Positions 27,107 through 35,477 of a stretch of 64,000 nucleotides of DNA are shown in pieces. The notes beneath the pieces were generated by a model. That model was not told the DNA's origin and did not search any database. It saw nothing but the letters and a program-made list of their open reading frames with translations. The DNA comes from SVEL01 sp045123575 (GTDB lineage: Bacteria; Bacillota; Clostridia; Lachnospirales; Lachnospiraceae), in contig JBGVKG010000017.1 in assembly GCA_045123575.1 (NCBI GenBank), positions 17,235-81,234 on the forward strand, in the 5' to 3' direction. Every line of letters starts with the position of its first letter. The stretch's first letter is position 1. The position numbers were made by a program, and so were the translations under genes.

Positions 27107-28294
27107 TTATCTCCTTTTTGAATTAAATATATTTGTTTCTACGATTTCTCTAATAACCATAAAACCATTTTCTTTCGAATAAAATACTACCTGTGGAAGT
27201 TCACGGCTCAAAAACAGCGCCATTCCTTCTGTTACAGAATATGCTCCACACTTTTCAAACACCAGACAGTCATCCTTTGCTAATGCTGGTAGCTGTACTC
27301 CCTTTAGAATCACATCATTTACAGTGCAAAGTGAACCACAAATATTCCAGGCAGTCATTTCTTCGGAAACATCCTGCTTCTGTGCCTTTATCAATTTCAT
27401 ATGCGGAATCTTCATTCCCATAATCTGACCATAATAGTTTAACTGGTGAATACCACCATCAACAATTGCATAATTAGTTCCTTCTGTTGTTTTCACATCT
27501 ACAACCTTTGTAAGGTAATTCCCGCATTCACTTGCAATGAAACGTCCAAGCTCAATTGTAATATGCGAAAATGCATCCACTGTGTCAAGCACTGCTTTTA
27601 ATTCCAACAACTGCTCATTTGCATCTAAAGGCTCATCTGTGGCAAAGTAAGTAACTCCAAGTCCTGGTCCATACTCAAGTTCCTTGGTCGGCACATCGTA
27701 TGTTTCCTGAAGATACTTGCCGTACTCCTGAAGCATTACAATCTCCTTTTCTACCTTTTTTGCCTTTTTCTGGGTTCCAGAGTAAAAATGAATTCCTTCA
27801 AACTCCATAGTTGCATCTGCTTTTACCTGCATCAATACCTTTTCTAAAGTTTCTTTATCCATACCAAATTGATTGCCACTAGATAATCTAAGAAGTACCT
27901 TAATCTTTGTTCGGTATTTTTGGCAAACCTCTGACAGAATCCGATAGTGTTCTGGCGATTCAATGGTAAAAATACCTTCACCTTTGCTTAAATCCATAAT
28001 CCTATCCATGGATGCGAAGTTTTTGTTTACACCTGAAACAACAATTTTCTCAGGTGCAATTCCTTCTCTATAACAAATCTCGTACTCTCCTGGTGAACAA
28101 ACCTCGTATCTTTGCGTGTACGCATTCATTGGTCCAATCAAAAACGGATTTGCTTTCATTGCATAACATGCCGTGACTCTCTTACCCAGACACGCTTGAA
28201 TCAACTCCATACGTGCCTTCAGTACATCTAAATCAAACAAGTAGCATGGTGTTGCAAACTGGGCTTTCGCAAGTTCAATCACATTATTCTCCAT
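27107..28294 (-). CDS. Fold-III PLP-dependent decarboxylase/racemase embedded in the dlt-like operon
   Basis: 395 residues. This is a type III PLP enzyme of the diaminopimelate/ornithine decarboxylase family: the Schiff-base Lys lies in TACYAMKANPF (about residue 45), a barrel Gly-rich segment is LEYGPGLGVTYF, and the C-terminal domain has CGSLCTVNDVILKGVQLP and KCGAYSVTEGMAL with the typical Cys and Asp. The start at 28294 has AGGAGG five bases upstream and overlaps dltA by 11 bases; the longer upstream reading has no ribosome site. It could supply the amino acid loaded by DltA, for example by racemisation or by decarboxylating a diacid. The substrate cannot be read. Confidence 0.85.
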   Translation of the reverse strand: MENNVIELAKAQFATPCYLFDLDVLKARMELIQACLGKRVTACYAMKANPFLIGPMNAYTQRYEVCSPGEYEICYREGIAPEKIVVSGVNKNFASMDRIMDLSKGEGIFTIESPEHYRILSEVCQKYRTKIKVLLRLSSGNQFGMDKETLEKVLMQVKADATMEFEGIHFYSGTQKKAKKVEKEIVMLQEYGKYLQETYDVPTKELEYGPGLGVTYFATDEPLDANEQLLELKAVLDTVDAFSHITIELGRFIASECGNYLTKVVDVKTTEGTNYAIVDGGIHQLNYYGQIMGMKIPHMKLIKAQKQDVSEEMTAWNICGSLCTVNDVILKGVQLPALAKDDCLVFEKCGAYSVTEGMALFLSRELPQVVFYSKENGFMVIREIVETNIFNSKRR

Positions 28295-29807
28295 GCTTAC
28301 CTCCTGTCTGATATAACTCTTTAAGATAATTACGGTCGATTTTTCCATTCTTTGTAAGTGGCATCTCTTCTACCTGCATAAAGAGATTTGGAACCATATA
28401 TTCTGGAACTTTTTTCTTCATATCATCGATAATCTCTTTCTTCTCAGAACATCCTACATAGAACGCCACCACACGATTTTTCCTTTCATCAAAGAATGTA
28501 CATGCACGCTCTACACCACTTAAAGCATTCAAAGCTGTATCAATCTCTTCTAATTCAATACGATGGCCCATATGCTTAATCTGGAAATCTTTTCTTCCCG
28601 CAAAATACATCTGTCCATCTTTTCCATAGTACGCTAAATCACCTGTATGATAAATGAGCTCTGGATAATGTGTATTTAACGGATTCTGCGTGAATACCTT
28701 CGCTGTCATCTCTGGATTGTTATAGTATCCAAGCGCTAAAGCAGTTCCCGCTACACATACCTCACCAGGCTTTTCAGCTTCGCGTACTTCCTTATTCTCA
28801 TCATTCAAAAGGAATACCTGCTCATTTGGGAATGCATCACCCATTGGAAGCTTCTCATCTTCTGTAAACTCTCTATCTAATATGTAGTAAGTACAGTTAC
28901 AGGTAATCTCTGTAGGTCCATAAAGGTTAACAAACATTGCTTCTGGATAATGTGCGCGCCACTGATTTAACTGCTTAATCGGCATCATCTCGCCACTAAA
29001 CATAATCTTATCAATTGCAGATGGCACTTTATATTTTAAGCCATGTAATCTGTTCAAAAGACACAATGCAGACACCGCCCAAATTAACGTTGTAACCTTA
29101 TTGTCCTCAAGCATATCCACAACATTGTTAGGGAAACGGAAATATGCCTTTGGAATAATAATAAGAGTCGCACCTGTTTTTAAACACGAATAAATATCTT
29201 TTACCGATACATCGAAATCAAACGGAGCCTGATTACCAATAACATCCTTTTCAGTGATTCCAAAAATCTCCGTAAAAGGCTCAATAAAATCAATGACCGA
29301 ACGGTGACAGATAACAACACCCTTTGGTACTCCAGTCGATCCCGATGTAAAGATACCGTATAACGGATCTGTGTCCTTACTCTGCTTTCTGATGTCAGCA
29401 AGAAGCTTTTCGTCTACCTCATGACCGAGCTCAGATTCCTCAATCACAACACCGTTATAGCCTGTTTCCCCAAGTTTTTCCCTGTATTCGCTTTTTGTAA
29501 TTACAAGTTCTGGCTCTAAAACGCCAAAAATCTGAGCAATTCTTTGATATGGAAATGTTGGATCCACTAAAACATAAAAATCACCAGCTTCAACAATTCC
29601 CATGAAAATCTCTAAGGTATCTACGCTCTTTTCCATAAAAACTGCAACTGGTTTACGTATTCCTTGTCTTTTTGCTATATCTGTACCAATCTCTCTTGCA
29701 CGTTGATGGAGCTCACGATAAGTACACTGTTTCTTTTCATCCTTTGCTGCCAGCTTATCTGGATGTTTTTCCGCTGTCAGTTCAAGATATTCTAATATAT
29801 TTTTCAT
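28284..29807 (-). CDS. dltA: DltA-like amino acid adenylation enzyme (D-alanine--carrier protein ligase family)
   Basis: 507 residues, standard length for DltA. Adenylation motifs are in order: GIFTSGSTGVPKGVVICH (P-loop), FDFDVSVKDIYSCL, VNLYGPTEITCNCTYY, YHTGDLAYYGKDGQMYFAGR, FQIKHMGHRIELEEID, and the C-terminal catalytic Lys in PLTKNGKIDRNYL. DltA activates D-alanine with ATP and loads DltC. The binding-pocket residues after YGPTE differ from my memory of Bacillus DltA (ATVAV there), so specificity may differ. First gene of a five-gene operon. Confidence 0.85.
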   Translation of the reverse strand: MKNILEYLELTAEKHPDKLAAKDEKKQCTYRELHQRAREIGTDIAKRQGIRKPVAVFMEKSVDTLEIFMGIVEAGDFYVLVDPTFPYQRIAQIFGVLEPELVITKSEYREKLGETGYNGVVIEESELGHEVDEKLLADIRKQSKDTDPLYGIFTSGSTGVPKGVVICHRSVIDFIEPFTEIFGITEKDVIGNQAPFDFDVSVKDIYSCLKTGATLIIIPKAYFRFPNNVVDMLEDNKVTTLIWAVSALCLLNRLHGLKYKVPSAIDKIMFSGEMMPIKQLNQWRAHYPEAMFVNLYGPTEITCNCTYYILDREFTEDEKLPMGDAFPNEQVFLLNDENKEVREAEKPGEVCVAGTALALGYYNNPEMTAKVFTQNPLNTHYPELIYHTGDLAYYGKDGQMYFAGRKDFQIKHMGHRIELEEIDTALNALSGVERACTFFDERKNRVVAFYVGCSEKKEIIDDMKKKVPEYMVPNLFMQVEEMPLTKNGKIDRNYLKELYQTGGKHGE

Positions 29808-29869
29808 TATTTTCCCCTTCTATTTGTCCTTCAACAAAATATACTGTTTTTCTACAAAAACCACCGTCT

Positions 29870-29897
29870 ATTCTACCACTTTATTATTAATTTGCAA
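29870..29897 (-). promoter_or_regulatory. Candidate promoter of the dlt-like operon
   Basis: On the minus strand TTGCAA (29892-29897), 16 bases, TAGAAT (29870-29875), about 65 bases before dltA. Confidence 0.5.
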
Positions 29898-29907
29898 GCT
29901 GATATTA

Positions 29908-29953
29908 TAGAAAAAGAAGTCTATTCTAGCTCATCCGCTCAAACAGACTTCTC
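29908..29953 (-). terminator. Terminator after a decayed reading frame
   Basis: AGAAGTCT (29915-29922) and AGACTTCT (29945-29952) pair, and five T residues follow on the minus strand. It closes the remnant at 29968-30123 rather than any intact gene. Confidence 0.65.
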
Positions 29954-29967
29954 TTTTACACACTACT

Positions 29968-30123
29968 TTACCTCGTTAGGTTTGTTATCATAACTTTACC
30001 GCCTTCAGTCAGTTTATATTTTATTACCTGTTTTCCTTTTCCTGATATAGAATATGTACCATTTTCTTCAATTCTAAATACAAGGAGGTTAATTCTTATT
30101 TCTCCAACATTAATTCTTATTTA
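29968..30123 (-). pseudogene. Remnant of a C-terminal coding region (about 50 codons, no start)
   Basis: In one minus-strand frame an uninterrupted run of about 50 codons ends with TAA at 29968 (final residues LTEGGKVMITNLTR). Composition looks protein-like, but there is no start codon with a ribosome site, and the upstream part carries a tandem duplicate of ATAAGAATTAA. A strong terminator follows. I read it as the tail of a deleted gene. The rest of 29808-30391 holds the dlt promoter and a short AATGGTCGTTT repeat pair near 30275-30302; I see nothing else there. Confidence 0.3.
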
Positions 30124-30317
30124 TTGATAAAGTTAAACTCGTCTTACATGTCAACGAACTTGGATTATATGTTGAGTATATAATTAGCCTAAATGACCAT
30201 CTAAAAACCTAAATGGCACTATTCACAAAATCATCATTTCACTTCTGCATTTTCATGTCAATTCATTTCCCTCCAATGGTCGTTTATTTCGTCGAATGGT
30301 CGTTTTTGCTATTTTTA

Positions 30318-30360
30318 ACGTAAAAATAGCTTAGACAGAATTCAATTCCATCTAAGCTAC
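30318..30360 (-). terminator. Terminator of thrC
   Basis: AGCTTAGA and TCTAAGCT flank a further GAATT/AATTC pairing, giving a long stem at 30328-30358 followed by ATTTTT on the minus strand. Confidence 0.75.
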
Positions 30361-30391
30361 TTACATTCATACCTTATATATTTGTTCAGTT

Positions 30392-31876
30392 TTATAATCC
30401 CAAGAACTTCTTAACTGCGTCTGTCATCTCATCTACTTCAACTACTGTATCATGAAGTACTGGCGCTGTACGGATTTCTTCGATTGCGTTTGGAACAGCC
30501 ACATTACCGATTCTGCTAAGTTCATCTACAAGCTCGAAATCGCCCATAGCATCATACTTAGGGTCGATAGCGTTCATAACGCTTCTTGTGAACTTGTATG
30601 GGCTAGCTGTTGATGCGATAACCGACTTAGTTGTATCGCCTGTAGCCTCCTTATACTTCTTGTACACCTTAGCAGCTACTGCTGTATGTGTATCGATAAC
30701 ATATCCTGTATCCTCGTAGATAGCCTTAATGATATCTGCTGTCTCAGCCTCATTTGCATAGTTGCCATAGAAGTCTGCAAGCTCAGCCTTCATATCATCT
30801 GTAATATCATACTTACCAGCTGTGCTAAGAGCTGTCATAAGCTCCTTATTCTTAGCAGCATCACAGCCAGCTACTTTATAGATAAGTCTCTCAAGATTGC
30901 TTGAGATAAGGATATCCATAGAAGGTGATGTTGTAAGGATAAAGTCTCTGTTCTTATCATAGCTTCCTGTCTCAAAGAAGTCATAGAGAACCTTGTTATC
31001 ATTTGAAGCACAGATAAGCTTGTCAATAGGAAGCCCCATATTCTTTGCATAATATGCCGCTAAGATATTACCAAAGTTACCTGTAGGTACTACAACATTT
31101 ATCTTCTCACCATTCTCTATCTCACCCTCTGCTAAAAGCTTTGCGTATGAATATACATAATAAACTACCTGTGGTACAAGTCTACCGATATTGATAGAGT
31201 TTGCTGAAGAGAACTGGAATCCAGCAGCGTCAAGCTCCTTCTCCAACTCCTTATTTCCAAATATAGCCTTCACACCGCTCTGAGCCTGGTCAAAGTTACC
31301 CTTGATACCTACTACATGTGTGTTGGCACCCTTCTGAGTAACCATCTGCTTCTCCTGGATAGGGCTAACGCCTCCCTTTGGATAGAACACTACGATACGA
31401 GTATTCTCTACATCTGCAAAGCCTGCAAGAGCTGCCTTACCTGTATCACCTGATGTAGCAGTTAAGATAACTATCTCATTCTTAACATTATTCTTCTTAG
31501 CTGATGTTGTAAGAAGATGTGGCAATATAGAAAGTGCCATATCCTTAAACGCTATAGTAGCACCGTGGAACAACTCAAGATAATATGCTCCATCTGCCTT
31601 AACGATAGGTGCTATCTCCTCTGTATCAAACTTTGAATCATACGCCTTCGCTATACAATTCTTAAGCTCCTCCTCTGTGAAATCTGTAAGGAATTCCTTC
31701 ATAACAGTATAAGCAACTTCTTGATAGCTCATACCCTTCAATTCCTCTATATCTACTGAAAGCTTTGGTAACGAAACAGGTACGAATAATCCTCCATCGC
31801 TTGCAAGACCCTTTAATATAGCCTGTGATGCTGTAACTGTTTCATCGCTTCTTGTACTCTTATACATTAATTCCAT
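30392..31876 (-). CDS. thrC: Threonine synthase
   Basis: 494 residues, the longer ThrC form. It converts O-phosphohomoserine to threonine using PLP. The PLP Lys lies in HGATIAFKDMALSILPHLL (about 115), with ILTATSGDTGKAALAGFADV and a phosphate-binding VPTGNFGNILAAYYAKNMG further on. The N-terminus MYKSTRSDETVTASQAILKG is typical, with a second Met at residue 4 as an alternative start. It appears monocistronic: it has its own promoter about 160 bases upstream and a terminator. The long leader holds two 54-bp tandem repeats. Confidence 0.95.
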   Translation of the reverse strand: MELMYKSTRSDETVTASQAILKGLASDGGLFVPVSLPKLSVDIEELKGMSYQEVAYTVMKEFLTDFTEEELKNCIAKAYDSKFDTEEIAPIVKADGAYYLELFHGATIAFKDMALSILPHLLTTSAKKNNVKNEIVILTATSGDTGKAALAGFADVENTRIVVFYPKGGVSPIQEKQMVTQKGANTHVVGIKGNFDQAQSGVKAIFGNKELEKELDAAGFQFSSANSINIGRLVPQVVYYVYSYAKLLAEGEIENGEKINVVVPTGNFGNILAAYYAKNMGLPIDKLICASNDNKVLYDFFETGSYDKNRDFILTTSPSMDILISSNLERLIYKVAGCDAAKNKELMTALSTAGKYDITDDMKAELADFYGNYANEAETADIIKAIYEDTGYVIDTHTAVAAKVYKKYKEATGDTTKSVIASTASPYKFTRSVMNAIDPKYDAMGDFELVDELSRIGNVAVPNAIEEIRTAPVLHDTVVEVDEMTDAVKKFLGL

Positions 31877-31917
31877 GATAATATCCTTTCCGACCTCTTT
31901 ACACTTTCTTCTGATTT

Positions 31918-32025
31918 ACACTTTTCAGCAAAATCGCTTCGCGCTTTTGGTCACACCTTTCTGACCTTTTCACACTTTTCAACAAAATCGCTTCGTGCTT
32001 TTGGTCACACCTTTCTGACCCTTTC
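31918..32025. repeat. Two 54-bp tandem repeats in the thrC leader
   Basis: Units 31918-31971 and 31972-32025 are identical except at three positions, and a partial third begins ACACTT. Each contains CGCTTCG flanked by AAAA and TTTT, able to form a short hairpin. The repeats lie between the thrC promoter and start, so they are transcribed as leader RNA. There is no T-box motif. Confidence 0.85.
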
Positions 32026-32035
32026 ACACTTCATA

Positions 32036-32064
32036 ACTATAACACACCTTTTCACTTCTGACAA
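32036..32064 (-). promoter_or_regulatory. Promoter of thrC
   Basis: On the minus strand TTGTCA (32059-32064), 17 bases, TATAGT (32036-32041). The start of transcription would leave a leader of about 150 bases. Confidence 0.65.
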
Positions 32065-32110
32065 GCCCTTTTGTATCACTAAATTAAATCTTTAACGCAA
32101 TAAAGAAAAT

Positions 32111-32623
32111 ATAATTCATATTATCAGAAGCTTGGTAAAATATTTGCTAAGCTTCTTTTTATATTGCGTTGGAATATTCCTTCTAACCATCAGCTATTTA
32201 CAGATATTTTTCTGTGCTGTTTTCGAGAACGCATATTTTTCTAAATGCCGTTTTTCAAAGAGCCTATATTTTTGTCTTTTATATGTCAGACAGCTATGCC
32301 AGATGATGATTTGTGTGGATAAACACAGCATTGCAGATTTTCGTTAAGTTTTTATAGTTCGCCCGAGCAAGCACACCGCATAGCTCGAAGCTGTTTGACG
32401 AAGCTCGCCCCATATAATAGGGCGAGCGAGAAGTTCTGCAGAGCTATGCGGCTTGTACTATAAAAGCTTGTGAGGGCGAACGTATAAAAATAGAAAATCG
32501 AAACAGCTGTGTTTACCACACAAACATCACTGGCTAGATGTCCGCCTTGATAAAAGACAAAAGCTTTTTTGAAAAAAAAGAAGCTTGAATCAAATACTTC
32601 AAGCTTCTTATAATATGAATTAT
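32111..32623 (-). ncRNA. Copy A of a palindromic structured element (possible large ncRNA) with 24-bp terminal inverted repeats
   Basis: A 513-bp non-coding segment. Ends 32111-32134 and 32600-32623 are inverted repeats matching at 23 of 24 positions, each followed inward by an AGAAGCTT hairpin. On the minus strand nested stems include TTTTGTCTTTTAT/ATAAAAGACAAAA, TAAACACAGC/GCTGTGTTTA (32506-32515 with 32320-32329), GTTCGCCC/GGGCGAAC, CGCATAGCTC/GAGCTATGCG and an apical GCTCGCC/GGCGAGC. A diverged homologue lies at 47800-48330 in opposite orientation, with compensatory stem changes. No ORF is shared. It could be a structured RNA or a palindromic mobile repeat. No clear promoter was seen; the right end abuts the stop of the SleB gene. 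Confidence 0.6.
32578..32612 (-). terminator. Terminator of the SleB-like gene (overlaps element A)
   Basis: On the minus strand AAGAAGCTTGAA and TTCAAGCTTCTT form a perfect 12-bp stem followed by a T-run, beginning 13 bases after the stop codon. It is part of the terminal repeat of element A. Confidence 0.8.
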
Positions 32624-32624
32624 G

Positions 32625-33311
32625 TTATTTGTAAAAGTAGTGGTCCTGGTGCTTGAATAAGAATTCAAGCGCTGTGTTAAACCAGCTATTAGGTGATGTC
32701 TTCATACAGAAGTATATTGCACCCTCTGAGTAATCTTCACCGCGAAGTGCTCTGTTTACACAGTCTATAGTTTCTTCACTAGCTGTTACTCTCCAGTATC
32801 TTCCACCTGGTCTAGTTGGTGAGAACTGGTATGTTTTACCATTGTTTGCAAATACCACATCAGTGATATTGTTAGGGAACTTCCTTGGATGCTTAACTCT
32901 GTTAATAATAACATTAGCAACTAAAATCTTTCCCTTTTCGTCTTGATCACCGGCCTCTGCCTCAACAATAGTACATAATACCTTATAATCTTCTTCTGTA
33001 AATTCCACAACATACTCTGGCTCTGCCACTATATGTTCTTCATTTTCCTGTTTTGTTGCTGTAGATGGTTCTTCATCTAAAGTTTCTTCGATCTGAACTT
33101 CGTTCTTTGTTACATTCTGTTCAGCGTAGTAAGTCCCGGGCGCACTATCATCTTCACTGTTTGTTTCTTCGATTGTACTCTCTGTTTCATTAACTGTTAC
33201 GTTTGTAGTATTGTCTAGAGATGCTGCTACTGCTACGAGCACTAAGGCACTAGTTGTCATTGCAATGGCACCGCTAGGTATTTTGCTAAATACTGTCTTA
33301 ATACTGTCCAT
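32625..33311 (-). CDS. Cell-wall hydrolase, SleB/CwlJ family
   Basis: 228 residues. An N-terminal TM/signal anchor (about 12-30), an acidic Thr/Glu-rich linker (about 35-95), and a C-terminal SleB-type hydrolase domain: CTIVEAEAGDQDEKGKILVA with the catalytic-type Glu, then NVIINRVKHPRKFPNNITDVVF, YQFSPTRPGGRYW and AIYFCMKTSPNSWF. The family cleaves spore cortex or vegetative peptidoglycan; the linker suggests a surface-anchored wall enzyme. A consensus promoter lies about 40 bases upstream and a T-run terminator follows. Confidence 0.88.
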   Translation of the reverse strand: MDSIKTVFSKIPSGAIAMTTSALVLVAVAASLDNTTNVTVNETESTIEETNSEDDSAPGTYYAEQNVTKNEVQIEETLDEEPSTATKQENEEHIVAEPEYVVEFTEEDYKVLCTIVEAEAGDQDEKGKILVANVIINRVKHPRKFPNNITDVVFANNGKTYQFSPTRPGGRYWRVTASEETIDCVNRALRGEDYSEGAIYFCMKTSPNSWFNTALEFLFKHQDHYFYK

Positions 33312-33348
33312 GATTTATCTCCTTTCAGTCCCGTTGGACCTAAGACGC

Positions 33349-33377
33349 ATTATATTGTACCTGCCAACGACTGTCAA
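33349..33377 (-). promoter_or_regulatory. Consensus promoter of the SleB-like gene
   Basis: On the minus strand a perfect TTGACA (33372-33377), 17 bases, and a perfect TATAAT (33349-33354). It is the best match to a housekeeping promoter in the window, so strong expression is expected. Confidence 0.85.
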
Positions 33378-33609
33378 CACTACCTCTTGAATTTTGGGAG
33401 TAATTGCCATCCATATTTTACCACAAAAAAGTAGCCACCCTACAAACATGCACAATAACCCCTTTATCACCAATCTAATTTTGTGCACTTTTACCATAAC
33501 CGCTTTTTTCTGATAAAGTAGTAGTTATTAACTTTTTTCTTCTAATTTTTATAATTTCGTGTTAAAATGGGTTGTGAGACATATTTTTTTACTAAAATCG
33601 GAGGTCAAA

Positions 33610-34410
33610 ATGTACCCTGGAGTATTTAAAGCTACAAAAAAAGACGGTACTATTTACTATCGTTCTTCATTTACGCACAAAAGCAAACATATAAGTCTAG
33701 GTAGCTATTCTACGGAAAAGGATGCTCACAAGGCTTATGTAGAGGCCTCCAATATTATAACTTCCACCAAGTCTATAAAGATAACTGATTATAATAAGAA
33801 GAAAAGGGTATTATCTTTCGAGAAATGGGTTGTGCTTATCAATTTCAAGGACAACGGCATGTACTTTAAGAATCCCATCTATCTGCGCCCCAAATACTTT
33901 GAGTATTATCTGGACAACGACCCTTATGCTCCACTTAAGTTTGATGTAGAGGACTTATTCTTCTACTCTACTCATAAGATAATGAGACGTGGAGGGCATC
34001 TTTTCGTAGCCGATTACGGTATGCAGCTAAATATTCAAAACCGTTACGGCATTAAGAACTTTGCAGTACCTGGCAAGGATTACATATTCATAAATGGCGA
34101 TAATACTGACTATCGTTCACAGAATATAAAGATAATAAATAAGTACAATGGTGTTACTCTCATAGACGATGAGGGCACTCAACCTTTATATATTGCCAAG
34201 ATACATATAAATGGTGATTATATTATAGGAAGATACTCAGATGAAATAGACGCTGCCATAGCATATAATAAAGCAGTAGACACACTTACATCTAATGGCT
34301 TTAATATAGCTTATCAGCATAATTATATAGAAGAATTAAATAGTATCGGCTATACATCCAGATACAACAAAACAAAGATATCAAAAAAGCTAAGGGATTT
34401 ACGCCCTTAG
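33610..34410 (+). CDS. AP2/HNH-like DNA-binding protein, probably without nuclease activity
   Basis: 266 residues. Two AP2-like three-strand/helix units flank a middle region: the first at about 4-46 (GVFKATKKDGTIYYR, then HISLGSYSTEKDAHKAYVEA), the second at about 193-235 (YIAKIHINGDYIIGRYSDE, then AIAYNKAVDTL). The middle ends in FINGDNTDYRSQNIKIINK, which resembles the HNH consensus HIDGDxxNNRxxNL but lacks the key His and Asn. I infer a domesticated homing-endonuclease relative that binds DNA. The ATG at 33610 has GGAGG six bases upstream; an earlier ATG (33559) has none. It runs convergently into the acyltransferase gene with a 12-base overlap. Confidence 0.7.
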   Translation: MYPGVFKATKKDGTIYYRSSFTHKSKHISLGSYSTEKDAHKAYVEASNIITSTKSIKITDYNKKKRVLSFEKWVVLINFKDNGMYFKNPIYLRPKYFEYYLDNDPYAPLKFDVEDLFFYSTHKIMRRGGHLFVADYGMQLNIQNRYGIKNFAVPGKDYIFINGDNTDYRSQNIKIINKYNGVTLIDDEGTQPLYIAKIHINGDYIIGRYSDEIDAAIAYNKAVDTLTSNGFNIAYQHNYIEELNSIGYTSRYNKTKISKKLRDLRP

Positions 34411-35418
34411 CTTTTTCATTCCTTTGCCCATATATTTCATACCCGTAGCTATAGCTAATGTCAATGCAAGTATCAAAACATAAAACACCGCATTACTGTC
34501 AATACTAAACACCTTCTCTTTCTTCAGTATCAATGCTAATTTCTCATATATCAGATATATTTCCAATGAATACATACCTATCCACGAGAAAAATTTAGCA
34601 AATCCCCCATTGATGCCATAAACCTTTCTGGCTGTTGAGTTCATAAAGCACACCACCAGCACAAAAGACACTGTCCACAGTCCGTATAGATACCTGACTA
34701 TGCAATAGTACTGAAAGTGACTACTATATAGCAGAATATTCGTTACCACAAAGGTTATAAATGCTGCCACAAGCCACCAAGCAGATATGGCATCATCATT
34801 TTTGGCTCTCTTTCCAAAATATATACCTACTACAAATATAGGAACGCGTGTCAATGCTATCTCCAGTCTGGCATAAAGCTCTGGCATCCACAGCATCAGC
34901 AGCAGGTTGAATACCACCATAGCAACAACCATTGCCGTTACACCCAATCCTCTGAATCTCTCCACCACCTTGTATAATATAGGAAATACTATATACATGG
35001 TGAGTATAAATGATAAAAACCAAAAATCTCTGTTGTCACTCTCAAAAAATGCAAGTAAAAATACTTTCTTAAAAAAATCAAATATTCCTTCGGTTCCTAC
35101 ATATATATAGTAGGCAGCAGCTATGAGCATAGCCGATGGTATTATCCTCAGTAATCTTTTGGTATAGAAGCTTTTCACATCAGGATTTTTTGAAAACGAA
35201 TAATACAATCCAAACGCAGATACAAACAGGAATATGTCCACTCCTATATTGCCTAAGCTCTGTATGTAATTAAACACATTACACAAGAATACTGACGAAA
35301 AAATATCCTCAAAATGCAGTGAATATGAGTGGAATAGCATAACCGCCACGGTTGCTATTCCTATAAGCACACTCCTCTCCTCACTGATAGTACACAAATC
35401 AAACCTCTTATCTTTCAT
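34399..35418 (-). CDS. Membrane acyltransferase family 3 (OafA/NodX type)
   Basis: 339 residues with about ten TM helices. The catalytic-type His lies in GIATVAVMLFHSYSLHF (about 20-36). Other family features are NIGVDIFLFVSAFGLYYSF, RLLRIIPSAMLI and NRDFWFLSFILTMYIVFPIL. Members acylate (often O-acetylate) sugars or wall glycans at the membrane. There is no extracytoplasmic SGNH domain. The target is unknown. It lies after the large sensor kinase gene. Confidence 0.82.
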   Translation of the reverse strand: MKDKRFDLCTISEERSVLIGIATVAVMLFHSYSLHFEDIFSSVFLCNVFNYIQSLGNIGVDIFLFVSAFGLYYSFSKNPDVKSFYTKRLLRIIPSAMLIAAAYYIYVGTEGIFDFFKKVFLLAFFESDNRDFWFLSFILTMYIVFPILYKVVERFRGLGVTAMVVAMVVFNLLLMLWMPELYARLEIALTRVPIFVVGIYFGKRAKNDDAISAWWLVAAFITFVVTNILLYSSHFQYYCIVRYLYGLWTVSFVLVVCFMNSTARKVYGINGGFAKFFSWIGMYSLEIYLIYEKLALILKKEKVFSIDSNAVFYVLILALTLAIATGMKYMGKGMKKLRA

Positions 35419-35477
35419 ATCTCTTATCCCCTTGTAAGCTATCCGTATCTTTATTAATTATCTATCCTGTATAAGTT

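Noticed and set aside
31918..32025. Possible CRISPR array
   Set aside because: Two adjoining 54-bp units without spacers and no cas genes; a simple tandem duplication.
32314..32322. Perfect DnaA box (TGTGGATAA) suggesting an origin
   Set aside because: Single box within a base-paired stem of element A; no cluster, no dnaA or dnaN nearby.
32132..32347. 71-residue plus-strand ORF inside element A
   Set aside because: Hydrophobic composition comes from A/T-rich stems; no ribosome site and no matching frame in copy B.
33315..33497. 60-residue minus-strand ORF upstream of the SleB-like gene
   Set aside because: It has no good ribosome site, and a perfect TTGACA-N17-TATAAT promoter for the downstream gene lies inside it, so it is better explained as a promoter region.
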